From the NCBI GenBank assembly GCA_037178625.1, contig CM074138.1, positions 620,001 to 684,000 of the forward strand: 64,000 nt of DNA, given 5' to 3'. Shown here piece by piece: positions 29,718-39,110 of this stretch (the first letter of the stretch is position 1; every line of letters begins with the position of its first letter). Below the pieces are notes generated by a model that worked only from the letters and a program-made list of their open reading frames with translations, searched no databases and was not told the DNA's origin. A program made the position numbers and the translations under genes. The stretch is from Skeletonema tropicum. Lineage: Eukaryota > Bacillariophyta > Thalassiosirophyceae > Thalassiosirales > Thalassiosiraceae.

Positions 29718-30431
29718 ATGAAGCTGTTCAGCTCTCTTGCTTTCATACTAATTTCCTTTAGGGTCACTGTGATGCATGGTTTCTCTCCAATCAGATGGAA
29801 AGTGGAGGAATTAAAGACACATCATCAGCCATTCTCAACTTTGCTCAGTGACACGAAAATGGATCGGTCGTCTTTTCTGGACAAAGCAACAAGTTTATTC
29901 ATCGGAACAACCATTCCCAGCACCACCGTCGCCGTGGCAATCATCTCTTCACTCCCAATCCCAACGAATGCCATTGAATTCGTCCCTGCGTCACCGTTCT
30001 TCTCAGGAACCTATCAAGATGCAGTAGAAATAATGTATGCTCAAAGAATTGCAGTGGACAATATTGCAAATGTGATCCAAGATGGAAAAATGGAGGAGGC
30101 TGGGTTCAAAGTGATGCAATTGAATGCTCAAACTCGCGCCGCTGGGAAAATAATATTGGATAGTTACCAACAACAATTATCGGGTAAGAATAACAATAAT
30201 TTGATGCTCCTACGGTTCTTGTCCTGTCAGAAGAAATTTGCAGTTTTATTGGATTCATGTGACGAGTGTGGTGAAGCTCTGCAGAATACGCTTAAAGGGA
30301 AATTAGGAGCCACGGCAGCTGCACAAATAAAGTCGTCGAAAATCGTGGATGAAACCAAGAGTGCTTATGATGACTTCCTGTTGGATGTCAAGACTATGGA
30401 AAAAGAGCTGGACCTGTTGAGAGAAATGTAA
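29718..30431 (+). CDS. thylakoid-lumen-type plastid protein, unknown function
   Basis: I start at the ATG at 29718 rather than 51 bp upstream, because it begins a clean signal peptide, MKLFSSLAFILISFRVTVMHG, shown here split as a hydrophobic run then MHG. The cleavage point is followed by FSP, an ASAFAP-like site with the essential Phe that marks diatom plastid import. A second hydrophobic stretch, VAVAIISSLPIPTNA, ends in a lumen-peptidase-like site before IEF. The protein thus looks twice-processed and lumenal. The mature part, about 150 residues, is helical with a FLSCQKKFAVLLDSCDECG segment holding three Cys. Length about 237 residues. I do not recognise the family; it may relate to small PSII-associated or other lumenal helical proteins, but I see no diagnostic motif. 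Confidence 0.7.
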   Translation: MKLFSSLAFILISFRVTVMHGFSPIRWKVEELKTHHQPFSTLLSDTKMDRSSFLDKATSLFIGTTIPSTTVAVAIISSLPIPTNAIEFVPASPFFSGTYQDAVEIMYAQRIAVDNIANVIQDGKMEEAGFKVMQLNAQTRAAGKIILDSYQQQLSGKNNNNLMLLRFLSCQKKFAVLLDSCDECGEALQNTLKGKLGATAAAQIKSSKIVDETKSAYDDFLLDVKTMEKELDLLREM

Positions 30432-31641
30432 TAATTTATGTGTTGTGTAGTGGTTCAAGAGAAAGGAAGTCCTGTCGTCTCATGATGTAAATGTGACTCA
30501 ACAATCTTGATGCCTTCTTATTTGCGGCATTTGCGATGCATCTCTGTGATGCAAATGCGGTTCTATTGAGGTCCATGGGGATCTGTCTCCATCTCGAGAT
30601 ACGTATTGGAGCATTTGCATAGTGGTTGTCATTGAACATGAACCCATATACGAGCAAGTGGGTAAATTTCGAGGATACATACAGAGACATGTGTTGGCGT
30701 TGACCCAAGAGACACGAGTGACAAGGAAAATGTCAACTAAGAGTGAGCAGTGAGCATTGCTCTCGTAGAGAGTGAATATTTTGATGTCTCCGTCAAGCAA
30801 GCAGCATATAAGATATACATAATTTATTGAGAATGAAATAAGAACACAACTTTTAACAAACTAAATTGGGGTCTTCTAAAGGTCTTTAATATTCCAACAA
30901 GGATTGGTAGTACCTATACAGTTGATACCATGCATTATGTACTACATACACGATGTGCCTGAGGTTGGACTCTTATTACCTTCATGGAACAGCAGTAAGA
31001 TGATATCGGCGACAGCCCAAGAAGGACTGATGTGGTAGTGGTACATTAGTACATGACAACATACAACATCAATGATCAATAATCTATCTATCGTGATCAA
31101 CACCCTCTGGCTGTGGTCGCAAAAGTATCCTTGACTTGACAAGGGGGAGTCTTCACTTGTGGGGATAGATCAATGCTACATATGCACTCACTCTCCTTTC
31201 TTGCTTTCGAGTTGCACTCGTCGCATTGCTTTGAGTTCGCAGGTTAGACAACCAATTTCGTGGGCTGCTCTTTGTCGGGGTCAACGTCAGGCCCGCAAAT
31301 GTGGAAAATTAGGTGTAAATCAGCTTCAAATACCCGTAAAATTGCAAAATTACCCTTATAAGACCAAAAATCAAACAAGACAACTGTGGGCACGCCCGAA
31401 TGCTCAGAATCCTTCACGGGATGCTCTGAGTGTCGTTTAGCAAAACAATCATAAAATGTCATTCTGTCGAAATAAAACGATATGAACGATCATCGGAGTA
31501 AACATATTTCATAAATCAGAGACGCATTGTTATCATTCCCTTCCTTCACATTTATTCAAAGGATAGTTCGGAAGAGATTGGATTCGGTATCTAGCTTGAG
31601 GCCAGAGAGAGAAGCAAGTCAAAAAAACACATCATAAAATC
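30432..31641. other. intergenic with inverted-repeat element copy 2
   Basis: About 1.2 kb between two plus-strand genes. Short frames on the minus strand at 30436-30800 show no motifs. The segment 31250-31430 is related to 4007-4210. The rest looks like the 3' flank of the lumenal protein gene and the promoter of the transporter. Confidence 0.5.
31250..31430. mobile_element. short dispersed element, copy 2
   Basis: AAAATTACCCTTATAAGACC at about 31346 and GTGGGCACGCC near 31387 match the reverse complement of 4105-4079 and the GGCGTGCCCAC near 4026, with further patchy similarity between. The clean 16-bp terminal inverted repeats of copy 1 are not conserved here, so this is an older or partial copy. 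Confidence 0.5.
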
Positions 31642-33987
31642 ATGCAAACACCCATCCAGCACGACGGCGAAGATGACGAGTACGCGCCCTTGGCATCAGC
31701 CGGAGGACCAGGAGCCGTCCCCTACACGCCTGGTGAAATGTCGGAAATATCAGATCTAGACTTTTCGCCTGTTGCTCCTGCCGGTCGAAAGAAGGGTAAC
31801 GGTGGTGCTCAACAGACACAAGCTGCACAACCACCAGGGCCGCCTGCTGGACAACAGTACAATCCATATGCCTACATGCAGCAAGGGTCGCTAGCGTACT
31901 CCATGTCTTCTCAGGGAGGAGCACCACCACCACCTGGCTGGAATGATTCCGGATATGGTAGCTATTACTTCCATCAGCCTCCACCGCCACCAATGATGAT
32001 GTATCCACAAGGAGGACATGAATCCGCCGGTAAACCCGCCATGAACAGCGACATTGACATCGATCATCTACTCGGCGAGGAGAAATACTCAGTCTACAAT
32101 GCCCGTTGGATCATGCTCTTCTACATGTCCATGTTGAACCTCCTCTCCGATTGGACATGTTACTCCGTTGCACCCATTGCCATATTGACCATCGAAGCCT
32201 TTGGGGAAGTCGATCCTGAAAGTCTCGTCACTGTCTTTTTGGGCGCCAATGCCGTAGCATCGGCAGCGGAGCCTGCCGTCTTGGGTCGATTGGGGTTGCG
32301 TCGCACGGTGTTGTTTGGTGCAGCTTTGCTTATGATTGGAAGTATCATCAAGTCGGGAGGCAATCCTGAGGATGATGAAGATATGACATGGAGGTTGTAC
32401 TTGGGTTTTTTCTTGGTGGGGTTGAGTCAACCATTGTATCAGTGTACGCCTGCATTGTTGTCAGCGTCGTGGTTTCCGGAGAATGAACGTACCATGGCCA
32501 CCGGTGTGGCGTTGAATAGTAACCAGTTGGGAATTGGATGTGCCTTCGTCTTTGGTACTATTCTTGTGGAGACCAAGGATGATATTATCCCTTACTTTGG
32601 ATTGTTGAGTGTTATTGCGACAGTTGTCTTTATTGGTGCGGCATTGCAGTTTGATGATGCTCCTCCTACTCCTCCCTCCGATACGGCACGTGTGATCAAG
32701 GGTGATTTGGTGTTTAAGATTCCTAACCTGCCTTTCTTCAATCGTGGGGGAAAGGATGGTGAGGAAAGTGAGAATAAGAAGGATGAGTCAATGGATAAGC
32801 TCATTACACAAGTTGCCAAGGAAGAAAAAGGTAGTGAACTCAGTGCTGTCAATGCTGCACCCTCTCCTGCTCCTACAAATGAACCAGTGGCGAAGAAGTT
32901 TGATGATATGACTGAGGAAGAGAAGGAAGCTGCCGTGCAAGCATTCATGATGCAGTCTGGTGGACAGCCCATGCCTCCTCCACCCCCTGGACAATACCCT
33001 CCCATGCCTGTGTACTACCCTGGTTACTATGGTCCTCCACCTCCTGCTTCCTACCAGCAAGGACAAATGCAGCAAACCTCCACCGTACCTACATTCTACC
33101 ACGGTTACGATGCCGAGGGACATTATCACAATGCTCTCCTCGAAGCTGATGGAAATGACTACTCTCCTAGTGCCTTTGAAGAGGACGAGGGTGCCGAACC
33201 CATCTTGACTCAGCTCGATCATCATTTGGACATTGACATTCGTGACGATCAAATCGTGCAACAGTTCAAGGCATGCTTTGCACGTAAGGGTTTTGCTCAC
33301 TGTATCGTGGCATTCACCACCTCTGGTATCATTGTCAACACTCTTAGTACCTTCATGGACTACCTTGTTACATTGAATGGAGCCGATAAGTCCTACGTCG
33401 GTATTGTCGGAGGAACCTTCCAATTGTTCATTATGTTTGCCAGTCTGGTCTTTGGTGGATGGACCGATCATTCGCGCAAGTATTACTTTGTCATTTTGGC
33501 AATGCTCATTCTTGGAGCGTTCGCATTGGCAGTGTGCAATACCGACCTTGACGCAAATGCTGGAGGTGCCCTGCGTTGGCATTTGCTCATTGTTGCCGTC
33601 TTGGCTGGTCCATTGCAGCCTCTTTCGACTGAGCTTGGTGTGGAGGTTGTCTACCCTCTCAGTGAGAATACGGTGCTTGTTATTCAACAACTCTTCTCCA
33701 ACTTGCTAAGTGCGGCATTCATCCCAGTCTTTAAAGCATTGAAGGATGTTGGAACTGTTCATGATGAGAACGAAATGTTTGAAGTGCCAGTGTTTACATT
33801 TTCATTCTACATGCTCATCATTATCCACGCTTGTTCTACCATGTACTTTGCTACATTTAATGGAACCTATTTGCGTTATGAGGCAGAGGAAGTAAAGAAG
33901 GCTGCAAAGGAGGCCAAAAAGGAACGCATACTTGCTGAAATTCAGCAAACTGGTAGTTATGGTGCTGTAGACGAGGCTGAGAATTGA
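31642..33987 (+). CDS. FLVCR/SLC49-like major facilitator transporter
   Basis: A single exon of 781 codons. Residues 1-145 form a cytosolic Pro/Gly/Tyr-rich disordered tail. Membrane helices begin with ARWIMLFYMSMLNLLSDW and include ALLSASWFPENERTMATGVA and LNSNQLGIGCAFVFG, which match FLVCR-type (SLC49) transporters, whose animal members export heme or carry choline and ethanolamine. A central loop of about 170 residues follows helix 6: charged, then Pro/Tyr/Gln-rich (PPPPPGQYPPMPVYYPG), far longer than in animal relatives. The second six-helix half starts near residue 550. The C-terminal tail is Lys-rich, ending GSYGAVDEAEN. The substrate cannot be read from sequence; metal-porphyrin or small amine transport is possible by family only. 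The membrane it occupies is unknown; no plastid pre-sequence is seen. Confidence 0.8.
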   Translation: MQTPIQHDGEDDEYAPLASAGGPGAVPYTPGEMSEISDLDFSPVAPAGRKKGNGGAQQTQAAQPPGPPAGQQYNPYAYMQQGSLAYSMSSQGGAPPPPGWNDSGYGSYYFHQPPPPPMMMYPQGGHESAGKPAMNSDIDIDHLLGEEKYSVYNARWIMLFYMSMLNLLSDWTCYSVAPIAILTIEAFGEVDPESLVTVFLGANAVASAAEPAVLGRLGLRRTVLFGAALLMIGSIIKSGGNPEDDEDMTWRLYLGFFLVGLSQPLYQCTPALLSASWFPENERTMATGVALNSNQLGIGCAFVFGTILVETKDDIIPYFGLLSVIATVVFIGAALQFDDAPPTPPSDTARVIKGDLVFKIPNLPFFNRGGKDGEESENKKDESMDKLITQVAKEEKGSELSAVNAAPSPAPTNEPVAKKFDDMTEEEKEAAVQAFMMQSGGQPMPPPPPGQYPPMPVYYPGYYGPPPPASYQQGQMQQTSTVPTFYHGYDAEGHYHNALLEADGNDYSPSAFEEDEGAEPILTQLDHHLDIDIRDDQIVQQFKACFARKGFAHCIVAFTTSGIIVNTLSTFMDYLVTLNGADKSYVGIVGGTFQLFIMFASLVFGGWTDHSRKYYFVILAMLILGAFALAVCNTDLDANAGGALRWHLLIVAVLAGPLQPLSTELGVEVVYPLSENTVLVIQQLFSNLLSAAFIPVFKALKDVGTVHDENEMFEVPVFTFSFYMLIIIHACSTMYFATFNGTYLRYEAEEVKKAAKEAKKERILAEIQQTGSYGAVDEAEN

Positions 33988-34151
33988 GAAAGCGGCGTGC
34001 GCCAACTTTTTGGGAAGGTAAAAGTGATGGGTCAGATATGGGAATGCTGCCCAACGAGCTTTTGAGATGTTTGTGTTGTAAAGAGCAGAATAATTGAATA
34101 GAATCTATTCAAGTATATGTCGTTTATTATTTATTTTGGTGTTCTTTATGG

Positions 34152-34922
34152 TTAGGAAATCATATCATCCAACCATGCATCAAGGTCATCGTCGTCGTCA
34201 TCTTCATCTTGACCATCATTACCACCACAATCATCGGCTTTGGCTTCTTTTGTTTCTGAAGAAGTCTGGTTATCATCTACCTCTTCTATTGTTTCATCAT
34301 TGCTCACTAATGTACATTTTGACTCCTCTCTCAACTCCGCCAACGTTTTCTTCCTCCCCCCAGCAGCATCATTATTATCAGTACCATATCTACTTTCAAT
34401 ATGCTTCCCCACATGAGGAGGTATATTCAATCGTTCGTGCAAAGGCAATTGCTTCAAACATGCAGTCAAGGCGGATATATCTACTGACATCCAATCATTA
34501 TTCGCACTACTGTTTTCAGAGGAATAAGGTATTGTTGTTGTATTATACTCATTATCTTCCTCTTGTTGCAACTCATAATGAGATGCACCATAATAATAAT
34601 CACTCCCCAATAACAATCCAGTATTGTAATCATCAAGTAGTAGCATGTCACTACTACCATCATCATCACCATTTTTGGTACGATTATTGGTAGTATTACG
34701 TTCATATCGAAAGGCGTTATCGCCCAAGGTACGTGGATCTGGTCCACTACTTTTGCGTTGTTGTTTGCTGTTGTTGTTGTTTCTGCCGCCGCCGCCGCCG
34801 CCGCCGCCTCCTCCTCCTCGTCCTCTACCACCACCGGGACCGCTACCGTTACCGCGACCACCACGGCCTCCTCTTCCGGGACGACCTTTGATGCGATTCC
34901 TTTCGACTTGAGAGCGTCCCAT
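34152..34922 (-). CDS. Aven-like RGG-box protein
   Basis: A single exon of 256 codons on the minus strand. Residues 12-47 are an RGG/Gly-rich segment (GRGGRGGRGNG and a run of 11 Gly). The middle has SVDISALTACLKQLPLHERL, followed by NIPPHVGKHIE, which resembles the single conserved segment of the apoptosis and checkpoint regulator Aven (LLVRALQELP-like). The very C-terminus is acidic and ends DDLDAWLDDMIS, close to the terminal DWLDSMIS of animal Aven. The combination of RGG start, Leu-rich middle motif and this tail is why I name it. In animals Aven binds structured RNA and acts in ATM signalling; whether that holds here is unknown. The length is shorter than human Aven (about 360). The opposite strand is open through the Gly-codon repeats, an artefact. 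Confidence 0.7.
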   Translation of the reverse strand: MGRSQVERNRIKGRPGRGGRGGRGNGSGPGGGRGRGGGGGGGGGGGRNNNNSKQQRKSSGPDPRTLGDNAFRYERNTTNNRTKNGDDDGSSDMLLLDDYNTGLLLGSDYYYGASHYELQQEEDNEYNTTTIPYSSENSSANNDWMSVDISALTACLKQLPLHERLNIPPHVGKHIESRYGTDNNDAAGGRKKTLAELREESKCTLVSNDETIEEVDDNQTSSETKEAKADDCGGNDGQDEDDDDDDLDAWLDDMIS

Positions 34923-35348
34923 GTTATTGTAGTTATTGCTCTAGAGAGGTTCAACCTTCAATCAAATGCCAGCCAGATTATCCAGCCAACAGCAGAAGCA
35001 GCAACATAACCTGGTTTATTGAGATACCTTAGAGGGCTAATGATGATAAAATAATATCAAGGAGCTCCTTTAGAGGAACGACCATTTCAATAGTTCACGA
35101 TACGCTCCACGCTCGACAGTGATAAGATAGTTGTCGAGGAAAGCCTATTGGTGCTTTGGCTTTTGGCTTTGGTGGAAGAACAGTCAGCCTAAAGTATAAG
35201 AGTAAAAGCGGCCGACTGCTGCGGTGTGCCGTTGTTATCTCTGCGGTGCTCGGTGCTGCTTTGGTATAACTGGAGACTGGCTCTATCTGGAGCACATATT
35301 CGGCAGACTGCTCAAATTGTAAGTTGCACACTCAATATTATATTCAAT
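34923..35348. promoter_or_regulatory. divergent intergenic region, Aven-like / S1 gene
   Basis: About 426 bp between the start of the Aven-like gene (minus) and the chosen start of the S1-domain gene (plus). It should hold both promoters. The frame of the S1 gene is open back to 35226 but lacks similarity there, so I place the start at 35349. Confidence 0.45.
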
Positions 35349-36653
35349 ATGAGCTATCATCAGAGGAGACGCTTCATACCACCCGAAGTGGGAAGCATCC
35401 ACCGAGCCATTGTCACACGCATTGAATCCTACGGCTGTTTTGTCAAATTATTGTCAGCCAACACTGACAATGACGAATCATCACCCACTACTATTTCGGG
35501 ACTAGTTCACATTTCTCAACTAACATCCATCACCAACAATGGAGCCAGAATAACAAATGTCAACGATGTCGTATCTATAAATGATGAGGTTTATGTCAAA
35601 GTTATGGAGGTTACAATGGAACAACCAACAGAAGATAATGGACGACAACGTCACAAATTCAAATTGAGTATGAAGTACGTCCATCAGGATACTGGACAAG
35701 ATTTGGATCCAGATGGTGAATTGATGGAACAGGATTTGATGCGTCATAACAATCGATCAAATGGTGGTGGTGGTGGTCGTACCAACAGTTCAAATAATAA
35801 TTTCGAACAAGATGGGACAGGTGGAGCAAATAGTTTATTGGGGAGATCATTGGCATCGAATATTGGGATGAGTAGTGCGATTGATCCGGGGTCGTTGATA
35901 CTCAAGGGAAAGGGTGGATCTGCTGGAGGAGGAGGTGGTGATACGAAGTTCAATGGATATTTGTTGGTTGGAGAAGATGAAGGTGAAGCTCCTATTACTG
36001 CATCATCTGTGAGGCACGAATCAACAACAGCAGCAGCTGCACCACCAGCAGCAGCCGTGAGACCAATGGGAAGGGGGAGAGCAACAACGTTGCCCGCATG
36101 GATGACACGACAAAATGATGATGATGATAGATTGGGATCCATGAAGAACGAGAAAGGTCCAGGAGATGACGACGACAATAGTCGCGGTGATCGTCATCGC
36201 AAGAAGAGTAGCCGACGACGTGACAACAAGCACCACCATAGGCACAGAGATCGGAAACGTAGCAGCAGTAGAAAGCATAGCCGAAAACACAAAAAGTCCA
36301 GCAGTCATCGCAGTCGAAGTAGGGGTCGGTCGTCTCATTCGGAATCGTATGATGATTCATCATCTTCTGATGCCTATTCGAGATCTCGGTCAAGGTCACC
36401 TTCCCACAAAAAGAAACGGAAGAAGTCCAAACATAATAGACGCAGACATCATCGTCACCGTGGCGATAGAGACCACGACTACAATAATCGAAGCCGTAGC
36501 AGTAGGAGCAGAAGTAGTGACAACAGTCGAGATTATTATGATCGACAAAAACGAAGAGGAAGCTCGGTATCATCTCCTCCTTCGGCGTTCAACAATGTAG
36601 AAGAAGCTCGTGCCATCATGGAGCGATTGGAACGCCGTCAAAGAGAGGGGTGA
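35349..36653 (+). CDS. S1-domain RNA-binding protein with RS-rich tail
   Basis: Starts at MSYHQRRRFIPPEVG, about 434 codons. Residues 14-105 are an S1 RNA-binding domain: GSIHRAIVTRIESYGCFVKL, GLVHISQL, then DEVYVKVMEV. The domain ends with LSMKYVHQDTGQDLDPDG, a tail shared by ZCCHC17/pNO40 and by the S1 domain of the spliceosomal helicase DHX8/PRP22. No helicase and no CCHC knuckle follow. Instead there is a Gly/Asn/Ser-rich linker and, from about residue 275, an Arg/Ser/His/Lys-rich region with many SR and RS pairs (SRSRSRSPSHKKKRKK), typical of nuclear-speckle splicing proteins. The C-terminus AIMERLERRQREG is helical. Role by inference: pre-mRNA splicing or ribosome biogenesis. It is convergent with the APE2-like gene, about 130 bp apart. 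Confidence 0.78.
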   Translation: MSYHQRRRFIPPEVGSIHRAIVTRIESYGCFVKLLSANTDNDESSPTTISGLVHISQLTSITNNGARITNVNDVVSINDEVYVKVMEVTMEQPTEDNGRQRHKFKLSMKYVHQDTGQDLDPDGELMEQDLMRHNNRSNGGGGGRTNSSNNNFEQDGTGGANSLLGRSLASNIGMSSAIDPGSLILKGKGGSAGGGGGDTKFNGYLLVGEDEGEAPITASSVRHESTTAAAAPPAAAVRPMGRGRATTLPAWMTRQNDDDDRLGSMKNEKGPGDDDDNSRGDRHRKKSSRRRDNKHHHRHRDRKRSSSRKHSRKHKKSSSHRSRSRGRSSHSESYDDSSSSDAYSRSRSRSPSHKKKRKKSKHNRRRHHRHRGDRDHDYNNRSRSSRSRSSDNSRDYYDRQKRRGSSVSSPPSAFNNVEEARAIMERLERRQREG

Positions 36654-36782
36654 AATAATATGGTACATATTATGTACCCCCCACACGCTGAACCAGATGC
36701 ATAAAAGACAACAACAACAATAGACAAGTCATAAATTTTATTCAAGAGTGAAAAGTGTGGCATGTTCCTTATATATATGAAT

Positions 36783-37012
36783 TTATTTCTTACTAAAATG
36801 ATTGAAAAGACTATTCTTCTTTTGTTTCTTGTTGTTGTTCTTGTTGTTGTCCTGTCTTGAAGTACTTTTGCTCCCAGCTGGCTTGGTACTGGAATTCTTG
36901 ACAGATGATGACTTCTTGCTAGCAGGTCCGGCAAAGTAAGACTTCAAATTGTTGTTCGGTTTGGTGGAATCATTGTTTTCCTCTCCCTGCTGTTGTGCTG
37001 GTCTTTTTTGTC

Positions 37013-37043
<31 letters not shown>

Positions 37044-38837
37044 GGATGTTGATGACGCCGAAGCAGTAGACGAACTAGTGCTGGAGGCTGTCTTCTTAGT
37101 TGCACCTGGAGCACACAAAAAGGACATCATACTCTTTTGCTTCTTGTGCGGTTGAGACTTTTTGGTCGACGCATTCGACTGCAACGTCAGTTGCCTCGCA
37201 TTATTATTGAAGCTCTCCTTCATCAACAGTGAAATGGCAATGTGATCAGAGTACGACGGTGGGGTATAGATCATGCCCGTGTGGGGTGGTCCAAATTGAG
37301 AATCCAATGCACGTTTGGAGACCTGAGCGATTCCTCCACCAGAAAATGACGGAGCCTGGAACATTCCATTGCTTGTGCAAGCCATCAGAGCTGCTTCTTC
37401 TCCCAATGGGTTGGCGTAAGGCTTTGTACCACAGCGAAGACTACCACTGCTGGTATCTACTTGATCCAAAATAGCTCTATCGACCAAAGTAAAATCAATT
37501 CTTCCACCCTCATTGATATATCTCTTATTCTTCTGCTGATGCCAACAGGTAAATCGCCCCTCTGCCTCCGGATAAATGTGTCGAAACACATCCACCATCC
37601 CATCCTCCTCCAACAATGCCTTCATCCACATGTAGGGAGGTGAATCCGGGTTAAGATTCGCCTCCTTCGAGTTGGCAATTTCTCGTTGCGTTTTGGGATC
37701 CCACGATACATTGACAATTTTGGACATCAATTCCGTTAGAACTTCCACACTCACCACATTCTTCTTACGGCAAATGGTTCGAGTGTTGGTGTTGGTACTC
37801 GAATCTTCATAGGACAACTCACTAAATGTATATTGAAATAATGCATCCTCTGCAGAGTCCTCATAGGTACCTAGAATGGCATACTTGCCACCTGCTACCT
37901 TGACACGTGCTCGAAATCTGTTGAATGTTTGTTTTGTATTGGGATTTGTTGTTTGACAGGGCATTGCTTCAATTGTCTCCAAGACAGTTGTAATTTTGCC
38001 CCAATGATTGTGTATATCAGCCTTCCATTTGGGTAATGATGTGCTAGAAGGTTTTTTACCACCATCACCATTATCCGTTGTCACAATTGCTGCCTCTTTA
38101 CTGCAATGATGATGACCATCTTCATATTGTTGTTTCTCTGACAAAAGTTCATCCACATTCACAACACGATGTTTCCAATAAATATCTCGTTTATCAATCT
38201 TCAAATTCATATCCCCCACAAGCAAAACATGCTTCCCCCCCTCTCGTTGTGCCCTCATGGCATTCTGCAACGCCTTCAAAAACTTCATCTTATTGGGATG
38301 AATTCCATTCGGTACATACACATTGAATAGAACAAACCCACCATGATCCGTCATGATACACCTGCCCTGACTATCCAACTCTGGATCATTTAGCGGTGTA
38401 CTATCCGCAGATTGGACTGTGCCAACTTTGGCATAGGTGACGACACCGTTGAATCCACGGGACTTGGGGTCGGTAGCGCAACTCCAGAAACTTTCATATC
38501 CGGCGATGGTGGAGCAGCGGTGTGGTTCGGCGCGGGAGGAGAGTTGGGAGAGAGGGATTTTGTGTTCTTGTAGGCAGAGGATGTCGATGTTGCCGTGTAG
38601 TTGGAGATAGTTGGTAAAGGGGCAGCAGATTATTGTGTTGGTGGTGGTGGAAGTGGTGGTGCCTTGTTGTTTTTTGATGGATGAAGAATAATTGGCATTG
38701 TTCTCCAAAGATGATGTTGGTTTTGCGGATGGTTTTGCGGATGGTTTTGCAGCAGCATTGCTGGAGACGCTGTAATCCTCGTGGATACGCTGCAATGCTG
38801 GTTTGAGGCCAGCTACGTTCCAGCTCACGATCAACAT
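36783..38837 (-). CDS. APE2-like AP endonuclease / exonuclease
   Basis: Minus strand. I choose the ATG at 38837 so that the protein begins MLIVSWNVAGLKPAL, the invariant N-terminus of the exonuclease III fold; an in-frame ATG 39 bp upstream exists. About 684 residues. Catalytic markers in order: VSWNVAG, ILCLQEHKI (metal-binding Glu), NVYVPNG, VGDMNLKID (Asp, Asn), GRIDFTLVD, and the final YSDHIAI (Asp-His pair). Insertions between them make the domain longer than APE1. After residue 560 the tail holds QKSMMSFL, a near-canonical PCNA-binding (PIP) box as in APE2, followed by LKSYFAG and the terminal SLFNHFSKK, two further PIP-like motifs. I see no zf-GRF zinc finger, which animal and plant APE2 have. 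Role: repair of abasic sites and 3' blocked ends, probably coupled to PCNA in the nucleus. Confidence 0.85.
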
Positions 38838-39110
38838 GGCGATGGTATGTTCCCCTTCAACAGTCGTCAATAACAAGTAGATACCAATTTATTTACCCTT
38901 GATATTGTAAGGTCAAGGGTAACATTGGCTTTTCAGCGTCGAGGAAGGGTGCGACAGGCAGCATTCTGTCGTACTATTCCTACGTTGGCACCTACGTGGA
39001 ATTCAAATGAATTCAAAAGAGAAATCATTTTCATTCCCCATGCATCATCATCGCATCCAAAGCAAGGCTGGCGTGTGGCGCAGATCTCCTATGACAATCA
39101 CCTCCACCTC
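38838..39110. promoter_or_regulatory. divergent promoter, APE2-like / YaaA-like
   Basis: About 273 bp between the chosen starts of the two genes. The YaaA frame is open back to 38925, so the real start could be upstream, but only the Met at 39111 gives a plausible targeting peptide. Any oxidative-stress element shared by the pair would lie here. Confidence 0.5.

Noticed and set aside
34645..34911. Plus-strand proline/leucine-rich frame opposite the Aven-like gene
   Set aside because: It is the complement of the Gly-codon run; it has no start context or homology, and the minus strand carries the recognisable motifs.
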